A stretch of DNA of 49,982 bases from assembly GCA_028872875.1 (NCBI GenBank), contig JAGWOC010000001.1, forward strand, positions 1 through 49,982, read 5' to 3'. The DNA comes from Chloroflexota bacterium (GTDB lineage: Bacteria; Chloroflexota; Dehalococcoidia; DSTF01; JACRBR01). The position numbers were made by a program, and so were the translations under genes. The notes beneath the pieces are model-generated. The model did not search any database, was not told the origin of the DNA, and saw only the letters and a list, made by a program, of their open reading frames with translations. Of this stretch, positions 24,040 to 32,122 are shown one piece after another (the first letter of the stretch is position 1; each line of letters starts with the position of its first letter).

Positions 24040-25824
24040 GTGGACATCGACGCCCCAGCGGCCGAAGAAGGGCCGCGCGCAGGCGGCAGTACGCAGGCGG
24101 CGTCTACCGCCGCCCGCGCGGCCGCCGGGCTGATCTACCGCTACCGCGAGCTGGCGCTCGTCGTCGCGCTGACGGGGGCGGGCGCCTTCGTGCGCCTCTG
24201 GCGGTTGACGACGCTGCCGTACGGGTTCCACTCGGACGAGGGCGACGGCGTCCTCGACATCCAGCGCATCCTCCACGAGGGCTGGATCGGCGCCTACTCC
24301 TGGCGGGAGCTCGGGTACGCGATCGCCGTCGACTACTTCGCCGCGCCGTTCGTCAAGGTCTTCGGCGCCACGGTGCTGGGCGCGCGGCTGCCGGTCGCGG
24401 TGCTCGGCATCGCCGCGGTCCCGCTGGTATACAGCGTGACGCGCATCGCCGCGGGGTGGCGCGCCGCCGTCTGTGCGACCGTCGTGCTGGCGTTCATGCT
24501 CTGGCACATGCACCTCAGCCGCGTCGGCTTCCCGATGACCGGCTGGCCGTTCACCGAGCTGGGCTCCCTGCTCTTGCTGCAGGTCGGGTTACAGCGCCAG
24601 CGCTGGCCCTGGTTCGTCGGGGCGGGGCTGCTGATCGGCGTCGGCACCTGGGTGTACAACGCGGCCTTCCTCTACGCGGTGGCCGTCGCGATCTACCTCG
24701 TCGTCTGGTACGTCGGACGCAACTTTGCCAGCGTGCGGGCGGCGATCTCCGGCGCCGTGCGGCCGCGGCGCCTGCCGGTCGCCCCGGTGCGCGAGCTGCT
24801 GATGCTGCTGATCCTGCTCGGCAGTACGGCGCTCGCCGCGGCGCCCATCGTGCGGTACGCCATCTCGTCGCGACAGGACTACCAGTCGCACTTCAAGTCC
24901 GCCTACCTCTTCAACCAGCCGCAGTACAAGGACGCCGGACTGGTGGAGAAGGTGCGCGTCACGGCGAACAACGCGAAGCGGCTGTTCTGGTCGCTCACGT
25001 CGACGGCGCGCCCGGACGGGGTCGATGGCCTCGGCTCGACGCAGCCCGTCGGTGCGCTCACGATGTACGCCGCGATCGTCGGCGCGGCGATCGCGCTCTT
25101 CCGGTTTCGCAACCCGGCCTTCGGGATCGGGCTTATCGTGGTGGCGCTGCTGATGGTGAGCACGGCCATGACGCTGGACGGGCAATACCGGCGCAGCTTC
25201 GGGATGGCGCCGTTCGTCGCGATCTTCGCGGGGCTGGCGCTGGGGACGGCGTGGGAGCGCGCCGACCGCTACGGCGGCGTGCTGCGCGTCGCCGGCGTCG
25301 GGGTCGTGGTGGCGGTGCTGGGGGTCATCAGCTACCACAACGTCTCCTACTACTTTCGCGACTACAACAACACGTCGCTCGAGCGCTTCGTCTTCTACCC
25401 CGAGATGCGCGAGGCGTCCGCGTACCTCGACGCCCACGGCCACCCCTACGTCTACATGTACAGCGTGCGCGCCAGCCTGGGCCTCGAGTCCCGTCAGGTG
25501 CTGGCGCCGCACATCGCCGGCGGCGAGGACCGCTCGACGCAGTTCAACCCCTCCACGTACACCCTCCGCTACGACCTGGCGCCCGCCCCGCGGCCGGCCT
25601 TCCCGGCGACGCGCCAGCCCGACGGCGCCGTCTTCCTCTTCCTCGAGAGCTACGTCAACGACGCCGAAAAGGTCGCGCGGCTCTACCCCGGCGGCGTCAT
25701 GAGCGAGGTCACGACGCCGCGCCTGCACGAGGTCGACTTCCGCGCGTACTACCTGCCGGCGGACCTCCTGGCACGATACAGCCTTCGGGACGGCGTGACG
25801 ATCCCCGTCGTACGCACGCCGTAG
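24040..25824 (+). CDS. GT-C glycosyltransferase (GT39/ArnT-like) membrane protein
   Basis: This 594-residue protein has about 10-12 membrane segments and an early acidic periplasmic loop typical of polyprenyl-phosphate-sugar transferases (LPYGFHSDEGDGVLDIQ, with the DE pair expected to bind metal or act as base). A C-terminal soluble domain starts near residue 450. It should transfer a lipid-linked sugar outside the membrane, to protein or envelope glycan. The GTG start has GGTGGAGGAG just upstream. It is divergent from the cytidylyltransferase with a 174-nt shared promoter region (23866-24039). Acceptor unknown. Confidence 0.85.
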   Translation: MDIDAPAAEEGPRAGGSTQAASTAARAAAGLIYRYRELALVVALTGAGAFVRLWRLTTLPYGFHSDEGDGVLDIQRILHEGWIGAYSWRELGYAIAVDYFAAPFVKVFGATVLGARLPVAVLGIAAVPLVYSVTRIAAGWRAAVCATVVLAFMLWHMHLSRVGFPMTGWPFTELGSLLLLQVGLQRQRWPWFVGAGLLIGVGTWVYNAAFLYAVAVAIYLVVWYVGRNFASVRAAISGAVRPRRLPVAPVRELLMLLILLGSTALAAAPIVRYAISSRQDYQSHFKSAYLFNQPQYKDAGLVEKVRVTANNAKRLFWSLTSTARPDGVDGLGSTQPVGALTMYAAIVGAAIALFRFRNPAFGIGLIVVALLMVSTAMTLDGQYRRSFGMAPFVAIFAGLALGTAWERADRYGGVLRVAGVGVVVAVLGVISYHNVSYYFRDYNNTSLERFVFYPEMREASAYLDAHGHPYVYMYSVRASLGLESRQVLAPHIAGGEDRSTQFNPSTYTLRYDLAPAPRPAFPATRQPDGAVFLFLESYVNDAEKVARLYPGGVMSEVTTPRLHEVDFRAYYLPADLLARYSLRDGVTIPVVRTP

Positions 25825-25954
25825 CTCCCGCACACCGCCGCACCTCACATGCGCGCACGCGCGGCGCCGGTGGTGGTGCGCACCCGTCATCGCCGGGTGC
25901 CAGCACCTTGTCCCCGCGCGCCTCCCGCTCCGATACCAGTAGAGAGGAGTGCGA

Positions 25955-27007
25955 ATGCAGGGAACGCAATTCCGCCTGCGCCGCGGCGCGCGCCTCCTGC
26001 TGCTCGCAGGCGCGCTCTACCTGCTCGCACCGCTCGCCGCCCACGCCGCCCCGTCCGGCACGCTGTCGATGTCGCCGCCGACGGCCTCGCTCACCGTCGG
26101 CCAGATCGTCAGCGTGACGCTCGACCTCAGCGCCGCGACGGCCGTCCACGCCGTCAACCTGCAGGTGCTCTACAACCCCGCGATCGTGCAGGTCGTCGAC
26201 GCCGACGCCAGCACCCCGGGCACGCAGGTGTTGCCGGGGCCGTTCCCGGGCGCCGGCGGCACGGTGACGGCGAACAGCGCGTACGGCGGCGCGATCCAGT
26301 TCAGCTACCTGCTGCCCGCGTCGGTCGAGGTCTCCGGCAGCGGCACGCTCGCCACCGTCCAGTTCCGCGCCATCGCCAACGGCAGCGCCGGGCTCGCCTG
26401 GGACGCCCCGCAGCTCCTCGACGCCAGTTCGACGCCGACGACGCCGCAGGCGACGGCCGCCAACGTGGTCGTCGGCGGCGTCGCGGCGCTCGCGACGGGC
26501 ACCGCCGTGCCGACGGACACGCCGACACCCCTGGCCACGAGCACGGCGACGGCGACCCCCTCGCCGGCCGGTACCCCGACGCCCTCCGGATCGGCGACAT
26601 CGACGTCCACGCCGACGGCGGTCGGCACCGCGACGGCCACCGTGTCCGCCAGCGTCACGGCGACGTCCACCGGGTCGCCCACGGCGTCGCCCACCGGCAC
26701 GTTGACCGCGACGCTCACCCCGCAGCCGACGGCCACGCCGCGCATCACGGTCCTCCAGAACTCGAACGTACCGACGCTCACGATCGACCAGAAGCTCGGC
26801 GTCTCCGGCGCGGTGACGGCGCCGAAGGGCACGCTGCCGAGCGCCGGCAACGACGGCCCGGGCATCCAGTGGTGGCGCTGGACGTTCTTCGGCGCGGCGC
26901 TGATGCTGGGCGTCGCCGGCTGGTTCTTCACCTTCGCGCTTCACCACAGCGACCGCGACGTCGTGCTCTACGACCGCCACGACCGCCGCCGCCGCCGCAG
27001 GCTGTAG
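25955..27007 (+). CDS. cohesin-domain surface protein with Thr/Pro stalk
   Basis: This 350-residue secreted protein has a signal peptide (RRGARLLLLAGALYLLAPLAAHA, cut after AHA), then a cohesin-type beta sandwich (about 33-185: SVTLDLSAATAVHAVNLQVLYNPAIVQVVD). A 90-residue Thr/Ser/Ala/Pro stalk with TPTPT-type repeats follows, then one membrane segment (about 310-332) and a short tail ending RRRRRRL. It is anchored with the cohesin outside; the stalk may be O-glycosylated, which fits the GT-C gene upstream. Cohesins bind dockerins; no dockerin protein is seen here. The ATG at 25955 follows GAGAGGAG; a GTG two codons earlier is possible. Confidence 0.87.
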   Translation: MQGTQFRLRRGARLLLLAGALYLLAPLAAHAAPSGTLSMSPPTASLTVGQIVSVTLDLSAATAVHAVNLQVLYNPAIVQVVDADASTPGTQVLPGPFPGAGGTVTANSAYGGAIQFSYLLPASVEVSGSGTLATVQFRAIANGSAGLAWDAPQLLDASSTPTTPQATAANVVVGGVAALATGTAVPTDTPTPLATSTATATPSPAGTPTPSGSATSTSTPTAVGTATATVSASVTATSTGSPTASPTGTLTATLTPQPTATPRITVLQNSNVPTLTIDQKLGVSGAVTAPKGTLPSAGNDGPGIQWWRWTFFGAALMLGVAGWFFTFALHHSDRDVVLYDRHDRRRRRRL

Positions 27008-27049
27008 CCCGTACCCCGACGGCACCCTCACGAGCCGCCAGCGGCCCGC

Positions 27050-27098
27050 GCCTCCAGCCTGCACCGCCCACCTGCCACTGTCCGGCCACCGGCATCTG
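27050..27098. repeat. degenerate heptad tract
   Basis: Units GCCTCCA, GCCTGCA, CCGCCCA, CCTGCCA and CTGTCCG keep a 7-nt rhythm but are GC-rich and degenerate, so chance is possible. The rest of the 240-nt gap before the aldehyde oxidoreductase holds no gene; AGAAAGGAG at 27232-27240 is that gene's ribosome site. Confidence 0.4.
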
Positions 27099-27247
27099 TG
27101 CTCCGGGAAGAGCCCCTTACCGCGCGTCGGCACGCGCACCTGAGCGGGTCCTCTGCTCAGGGCAGGCGACAGGCCTTGCGGCGCGGGTGCATAATGGACG
27201 CGCGCCTCCGCGAACGGCGCGGTGCGCGCCAGAGAAAGGAGTCGGCC

Positions 27248-29047
27248 ATGAACCTCGGTGGGTACGCGGACAGGCTCGCACGCGTGGACCTGACGTCCGG
27301 CCGGGTCGCCTACGAGCACATCAACGAAGACGACGCGAGGAAGTACGTGGGCGCGCGCGGCCTCGGCGTCAAGTACGTCTTCGATAACGGCCCTGCGGTC
27401 GACCCGCTGGGCCCCGATAACCTGCTCTGCTTCATGAACGGCCCGCTCACCGGCACCGATGTGACGATGAGCGGACGCATGGCGATCGTCACGAAGTCGC
27501 CGCTCACCGGCACCGTCACCGATTCGCACCACGGCGGCTGGTCCGCCGCGCGCCTGCGGTGGGCGGGGTTCGACGGGCTGCTGTTCAAGGGGCGCGCGCC
27601 GAAGCCGGTCTATGCCTTCGTCCACGACGGCCAGGTGGAGCTGCGCGACGCCGCGGACCTCTGGGGCAAGGGCGTGCACGAGACCGTCAAGACGCTGATC
27701 GCGCGACACGGCGATGACACGAGCGTCATCGCCATCGGCCCCGCAGGCGAGCAGGGCGTGCGCTACGGCTCCTTCATCAACGAGAACGACCGCGCGTCGG
27801 GCCGCGGCGGCACCGGCGCCGTCGCCGGCAGCAAGCAACTGAAGGCCATCGTCATCACGGCGAAGAAGGCGATCCCGAAGGCCAAGGACAAGGACGCCTT
27901 CAAGACGGCGCACCAGCGCGCGCTCGCCGTCATCATGGACGAGGCCACCGTGACCTCACCGCGCAAGGGCGGCCTTTCCGTGTACGGCACCAACGTACTG
28001 ATGAACGTCACGAACACGATCGGCGCCCTCGGCGCGAAGAACTCGCAGCAGACGACCTTCGCCGCCGCCGAGCAGATCGCCGGCGAGAAGATCAAGGAGA
28101 CGATCCTCGTCCACGACCCGACGTGCCACGCCTGCCCCGTCGCCTGCAAGAAGGAGGTCGAGACGCACGGCAAGTACGCCGTCCACATGGAGAGCTTCGA
28201 GTACGAGCCCGCCTGGTCGCTCGGCGCCAACTGCGGCAACGACGACCGCGACGCCATCGCGTTCATGATCGACCTCTGCAACGACTACGGCATGGACGCG
28301 ATCGAGCACGGGCAGGTGCTGGGCATGTCGATGGAGGCGAGCGAGAAAGAGCTGATCAAGGAGCGCATCGACTGGGGCGACACCGACCGCATGATCGAAC
28401 TGACGCACATGGTCGGCCGCCGCGAGGGCATCGGCAGCACCCTGGGCGAGGGTGTGCAGCGCGCGGCGGAGGCGTTCGGCGACGGCAACCTGGCGATGGC
28501 CGTCAAGGGCCAGTCGACGCCCGCGTACGACCCGCGCGGGCTGAAGGGCATGGGCATCGCCTACGCGACGAGCAACCGCGGCGCCTGCCACCTGCGGGCG
28601 TACACGCCAGCCAGCGAGCTGCTCGGCGTGCCGGAGAAGACGGACCCGCTGGCCTGGGAGGGCAAGGGGCGGCTCACCAAGCTGCTCCAGGACCTCCACG
28701 CCGTCTCCGACTCGTTCGACCTCTGCAAGTTCTCGGCGTTCGCGGAGGGGCCGGAGGAGTACGCCGCGCAGTACGCGGCCGTCACCGGCGTCCCCACCAC
28801 GGGCGAGGACCTGCTGCGCATCGGGGAGCGCATCTACAACCTGGAGCGCTACTACAACAACCTGGCCGGCTTCCGCGAGGGCTCCGACTACCTGCCGAAG
28901 CGCTTCCTCGAGGAGCCGTCGACGGCCAAGGGGTCAGAGGGCCACGTGTGCGAGCTGGACCTGATGCTGCGCGAGTACTACGAGGCGCGCGGCTGGCAGG
29001 ACGGCGTCGTCCCGGAGAGCAAGCTCAAGGAGCTGGCGATCGTCTAG
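27248..29047 (+). CDS. aldehyde:ferredoxin oxidoreductase (tungsten/molybdenum)
   Basis: This 599-residue AOR-family enzyme oxidises aldehydes to acids with ferredoxin (or the reverse), using a bis-pterin W or Mo cofactor and one 4Fe-4S cluster. The cluster ligands are visible as C-x2-C-x3-C in DPTCHACPVACKKE and a distant Cys in FDLCKFSAF. The N-terminal pterin-binding domain has GARGLGVKYVF, FMNGPLTGTDV and SHHGGWSAARLRWAG. Length matches the family (about 600). AGAAAGGAG precedes the ATG. It is followed after 10 nt by a MoaD/ThiS-like gene, a common AOR partner probably serving cofactor sulfur transfer. Oxygen sensitivity of AORs suggests a micro-oxic niche (inference). Confidence 0.95.
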   Translation: MNLGGYADRLARVDLTSGRVAYEHINEDDARKYVGARGLGVKYVFDNGPAVDPLGPDNLLCFMNGPLTGTDVTMSGRMAIVTKSPLTGTVTDSHHGGWSAARLRWAGFDGLLFKGRAPKPVYAFVHDGQVELRDAADLWGKGVHETVKTLIARHGDDTSVIAIGPAGEQGVRYGSFINENDRASGRGGTGAVAGSKQLKAIVITAKKAIPKAKDKDAFKTAHQRALAVIMDEATVTSPRKGGLSVYGTNVLMNVTNTIGALGAKNSQQTTFAAAEQIAGEKIKETILVHDPTCHACPVACKKEVETHGKYAVHMESFEYEPAWSLGANCGNDDRDAIAFMIDLCNDYGMDAIEHGQVLGMSMEASEKELIKERIDWGDTDRMIELTHMVGRREGIGSTLGEGVQRAAEAFGDGNLAMAVKGQSTPAYDPRGLKGMGIAYATSNRGACHLRAYTPASELLGVPEKTDPLAWEGKGRLTKLLQDLHAVSDSFDLCKFSAFAEGPEEYAAQYAAVTGVPTTGEDLLRIGERIYNLERYYNNLAGFREGSDYLPKRFLEEPSTAKGSEGHVCELDLMLREYYEARGWQDGVVPESKLKELAIV

Positions 29048-29057
29048 GAGCGGGCGG

Positions 29058-29339
29058 TTGGGGATAGTGCGGCTCTACGCGGCGCTGCGGGCGCGCGCGG
29101 ACGGCGAACGCGAGGTCGAGATCGTCTGGTCGCCCGGCGCGACGGTTGGCGACGCCATCCGCGATCTCATCGCGCGCAAGCCGGGGCTCGCGGGGCACAT
29201 CCTCGACGCCCGCGGCCAGGTCGTCCCGTACGTCGCCGTGTTCATCGAGGGCCGCGACATCCGCCACCTCGACGGGCTCCGCACAGCGCTTGCGGCCGGC
29301 GACGAGATCGCCATCTTCCCGCCCGTCGCCGGCGGCTGA
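29058..29339 (+). CDS. MoaD/ThiS-family ubiquitin-like sulfur carrier
   Basis: This 93-residue protein has the beta-grasp pattern VRLYAALRARAD...GATVGDAIRDLIARKPGL and ends in the Gly-Gly required for thiocarboxylation (FPPVAGG). It would deliver sulfur for pterin cofactor synthesis, probably for the AOR encoded 10 nt upstream. I chose the TTG at 29058 because AGGAG lies 7 nt upstream; a GTG at 29067 would start at the first strand but be too far from that site. Confidence 0.88.
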   Translation: MGIVRLYAALRARADGEREVEIVWSPGATVGDAIRDLIARKPGLAGHILDARGQVVPYVAVFIEGRDIRHLDGLRTALAAGDEIAIFPPVAGG

Positions 29340-29341
29340 CA

Positions 29342-29584
29342 ATGGTGCAGGTCGTGTTCGGCGGCATGCCCGCGTGGCTCCTCGAAGCCTATCTCGTCGA
29401 GCTTGGCGGCCGGAGCGACGGCAAGGGCGGCGCGGTGGCGGGCGATGGCTGGCGTGCCACGCTCGCATCCGCCGGGGGCGGTAGTGGCATCGCGATCGGG
29501 CGCGTGACGGTCACGGTGGAGGGCGAGCACGCGCAGCGCGTCGTCGAGGGGCTCCGGCGCAAGGCGCAGCGGGGTGGCGGCTAG
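29342..29584 (+). CDS. small protein coupled to MoaD (possibly DUF1952-like)
   Basis: This 80-residue protein starts 3 nt after the MoaD-like stop, so it is co-translated. It has VVFGGMPAWLLEAYLVELGG, then a Gly-rich turn and a strand-rich end (IAIGRVTVTVEGEHAQRVVEGL). Small domains of this size occur fused to or next to MoaD in AOR operons; assignment to DUF1952 is a guess. Codon use is typical, supporting a real gene. Confidence 0.65.
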   Translation: MVQVVFGGMPAWLLEAYLVELGGRSDGKGGAVAGDGWRATLASAGGGSGIAIGRVTVTVEGEHAQRVVEGLRRKAQRGGG

Positions 29585-29669
29585 TCTGCACGGAGCGAGC
29601 GTTTTCGGCTACTATGGGCGCGGATGACGTGCGGTCCCGTGCGCCTGTCCGAGGCCGCCGGCGGACGCG

Positions 29670-30008
29670 ATGATCTTCACGCGGCTCGGCTACTCGCTGA
29701 TCGTCTTCATCATCGTGCTGGCCGCCGGCGCGATCTACTTCGTGCTCAGGCCGAGCGCGGAGTCGCACGTCCTCGACCCGCAGGTCGTCATCAACTACAG
29801 CAAGTATCGCGTGGTCGAGAGCATCAGCGAGAACGGGCAGACGATCACGGTGCGCTTCAAGAAGGACTTTGATACGAAGGCGGCGTTTGGCACGAGTTCT
29901 CACGTCTTCACCAGCACCCTGCCACAGGGCGCAAGCATCGTCACCATGCTCAACCAGGCGGGCGTGCCCGTGAACGGCACCGACGGCATCCGCGTCACGA
30001 TCCAGTGA
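29670..30008 (+). CDS. single-pass membrane protein resembling an FtsH extracellular domain
   Basis: This 112-residue protein has one N-terminal membrane segment (LGYSLIVFIIVLAAGAIYFVL, about 6-26) followed by an exported domain whose strand order (VVINYSKY, VVESISENGQTITVRFKK, FTSTLPQGASIVTMLNQAGV) resembles the small periplasmic domain of FtsH. It has no AAA or protease part. Whether it binds FtsH or is simply an unrelated small beta protein is unknown. Its TGA overlaps the GTG of the aminotransferase, so it is coupled to the sugar operon. Confidence 0.65.
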   Translation: MIFTRLGYSLIVFIIVLAAGAIYFVLRPSAESHVLDPQVVINYSKYRVVESISENGQTITVRFKKDFDTKAAFGTSSHVFTSTLPQGASIVTMLNQAGVPVNGTDGIRVTIQ

Positions 30009-31180
30009 TCGAACACGAGGACTTCCTCCCGTACAATCTGCCCGACATCTCCGACGTGGAGGTCGATGCCGTCGTCGAGACCCTGCGCTCCGGCTGGCTC
30101 GCGCCGGGCCGCCGCGTGCGCGAGTTCGAGGCCGCCTTCGCCGCGTACACCAGCGCCCGGCACGCGGTCGCGCTCGACTCCGCGACCGCCGGCCTGCACC
30201 TGGCGCTCGTGGCCCTCGGTGTCGGCCCCGGCGATGAGGTGATCACGCCGCCGACGACCTTCGCCGCCACGGTCAACGTGATCATCCACGCGGGCGCGAC
30301 GCCGGTGCTCGCGGACATCCGCATCGACGACTACTGCATCGACCCGGCCGCGGTCGAGCGCGCGATCACGCCGCGCACGAGGGCGATCATGCCCGTACAC
30401 CACGCCGGCTCCGCCTGCCGGATGGACGAGATCATCGCACTGGCGCGTGCGCACGGCCTGCGGGTCATCGCCGATGCGGCGCACGCCATCGGGACGGAGA
30501 TCGCGGGGCGCAGCGTGGGCGCCATCGGCGATGCCGCCGTGTTCAGCTTCTACCCGACGAAGAACGTCACCTCGGGCCGCGGCGGCATGCTGACCACGGA
30601 CGACGACGCGCTGGCGGAGCGCTGCCGCCTGCTCGCGCTCCACGGCATGAGCAACGATGCCTGGGACCGCTACACCGCGCGCGGCGCGTGGGCGTACCAG
30701 GTGCTGGCCCCCGGCTACAACTACGCGATGTCCGACTACCAGGCGGCGCTCGGCGGGGCGCAGTTCGCGCGCATCGACGAGTTTCAGCGCGCCCGGCGGC
30801 GGCTCGCCGAGCGGTACACGGCGCGCTTCGCGGCCGTGCCCGCGATCATCACCCCGCTCGAGCGCGCCGGCACGGCGCACGCCTGGCACCTGTACGTCAT
30901 CCGCTTCCGGCGGGATCTGCTCGCCATCGGGCGCGATGCCTTCATCGACGAGTTGCGCGCGCGCGGCATCGGCACGTCCGTGCACTTTATCCCGATCCAC
31001 CATCACCCGTACTATCGAGAGGCGTACGGCTGGGCGCCGGGCGACTTCCCGGCCGCCGATGAGGCGTTCGAGACGATGATCTCGCTGCCGCTGTACACGC
31101 GGATGAGCGTGGACACGGTCGACCGCGTGGCGGACGCGGTCGAGGACATCGTCCGCCGCCATGGCGTCAGGGGAGCATGA
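30005..31180 (+). CDS. DegT/DnrJ/EryC1-family sugar aminotransferase
   Basis: This 391-residue PLP enzyme transfers an amino group to a nucleotide keto-sugar. The PLP lysine is in SFYPTKNVTSGRGGML; other hallmarks are ALDSATAGLHLAL, TFAATVNVI, PVHHAGSACRMDEI and IADAAHAIGTE. Length is typical (about 370-400). The GTG overlaps the preceding stop (GTGA). Downstream are a phosphoglycosyltransferase, a UDP-sugar 4,6-dehydratase and a WbpD-like acetyltransferase, so the product may be a diamino- or diacetamido-sugar such as a bacillosamine-like or 2,3-diamino sugar. Which position is aminated cannot be told from sequence alone. Confidence 0.92.
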   Translation: MIEHEDFLPYNLPDISDVEVDAVVETLRSGWLAPGRRVREFEAAFAAYTSARHAVALDSATAGLHLALVALGVGPGDEVITPPTTFAATVNVIIHAGATPVLADIRIDDYCIDPAAVERAITPRTRAIMPVHHAGSACRMDEIIALARAHGLRVIADAAHAIGTEIAGRSVGAIGDAAVFSFYPTKNVTSGRGGMLTTDDDALAERCRLLALHGMSNDAWDRYTARGAWAYQVLAPGYNYAMSDYQAALGGAQFARIDEFQRARRRLAERYTARFAAVPAIITPLERAGTAHAWHLYVIRFRRDLLAIGRDAFIDELRARGIGTSVHFIPIHHHPYYREAYGWAPGDFPAADEAFETMISLPLYTRMSVDTVDRVADAVEDIVRRHGVRGA

Positions 31181-31771
31181 ATGCTCGACCGCATCCTGAA
31201 CGGCGCGATCGGATTCCTCGGCGTGGTGGTGTTTGTGATCACCTACCCGGTGATCGCCGTCTGCATCAAGCTCGACTCGCGCGGCCCGGTGATCTTCTCG
31301 CAGAAACGTGTGGGGTACAAGGGCCGCATCTTTACGTTCTACAAGTACCGGACGATGTCGCACGACGGCCACAAGCCCTATGAGACGCCGAAGCTGGACG
31401 CGGAGCACTTCAGGACGTTCGTGTTCATCACGCCGGTGTCCCGCCTGACGCGCGTCGGGCGCTTCCTGCGCGCGGCGAGCCTCGACGAGCTGCCGAATTT
31501 CTGGAACGTGCTGAACGGTGACATGCGCATCGTCGGGCCGCGGCCCGAGATCCCGGAGCTGGTCTCGCAGTATCCGCCCGAGTATCACCGCAGGCACGAC
31601 GTGAAGCCGGGCATCACCGGCCTCGCGCAGATCAGCGGCCGCGCCGATTTGACGTACGAAGAAACGATGAACTACGATCTTGACTACGTGGACAATCACT
31701 CGCTGGCACGCGACCTCTCCATCCTGGTGAAGACGGTGCCGGCGGTGCTTGCACGGAAGGGCGCCCGCTGA
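31181..31771 (+). CDS. phosphoglycosyltransferase (PglC/WcaJ-like sugar transferase)
   Basis: This 196-residue protein is the small monotopic form. One hydrophobic N-terminal helix (LNGAIGFLGVVVFVITYPVIAVCI) is followed by GPVIFSQKRVGYKGRIFTFYKYRTM, the catalytic Asp-Glu in SLDELPNFWNVLNGDM, and MRIVGPRPEIPE. It moves a sugar-phosphate from a UDP-sugar to undecaprenyl phosphate, the first membrane step of glycan assembly. It starts immediately after the aminotransferase stop and so probably uses its product. Confidence 0.92.
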   Translation: MLDRILNGAIGFLGVVVFVITYPVIAVCIKLDSRGPVIFSQKRVGYKGRIFTFYKYRTMSHDGHKPYETPKLDAEHFRTFVFITPVSRLTRVGRFLRAASLDELPNFWNVLNGDMRIVGPRPEIPELVSQYPPEYHRRHDVKPGITGLAQISGRADLTYEETMNYDLDYVDNHSLARDLSILVKTVPAVLARKGAR

Positions 31772-31958
31772 ACCACGTCGTCGCGCCGGTCAGCGGCGCC
31801 GTGTCCACCGGCACGGAGGCGACGTCACGCAGAGCACCCCGCACCAGATGCCGCCCCTCCAGTGCCCGCTTCCCTATCGCGCGCATGTCCATGCCACGGG
31901 GCGGTACCCGGGCGGGATGAAGAGCCACCCGCGCGAGCCGCGCGCAGAACACATGGCC

Positions 31959-32007
31959 GCGGAGCTTCATCTCCGCCCTGACTCGGAGCGCGGGCCTTCA
32001 GCCCGCG
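31959..32007. repeat. two REP-like palindromes
   Basis: GCGGAG (31959-31964) pairs with CTCCGC (31971-31976) around CTTCAT. CGCGGGC (31989-31995) pairs with GCCCGCG (32001-32007) around CTTCA. The second matches three elements at 46839-47044 (GGAGCGCGGGCCTTCAGCCC form). They lie in the 297-nt gap between the phosphoglycosyltransferase and dehydratase genes, which also holds a heptad tract at 32041-32068 and no gene. Confidence 0.75.
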
Positions 32008-32040
32008 CGAATCACACGCCAATCGCCCGATACGCGCCTT

Positions 32041-32068
32041 CCACGTCCCATGTTCCATTGCCCGGCCT
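32041..32068. repeat. heptad tract (CCATGTT type)
   Basis: Four units, CCACGTC, CCATGTT, CCATTGC and CCGGCCT, lie 54 nt before the chosen dehydratase start. The match to a 7-nt rhythm is clear for the first three units and loose for the last. Confidence 0.55.
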
Positions 32069-32122
32069 GTGGGCGAATCTATGTTCAGGGCCGATCCAAA
32101 CCGTGCTGACGGTGGCCGCCGT

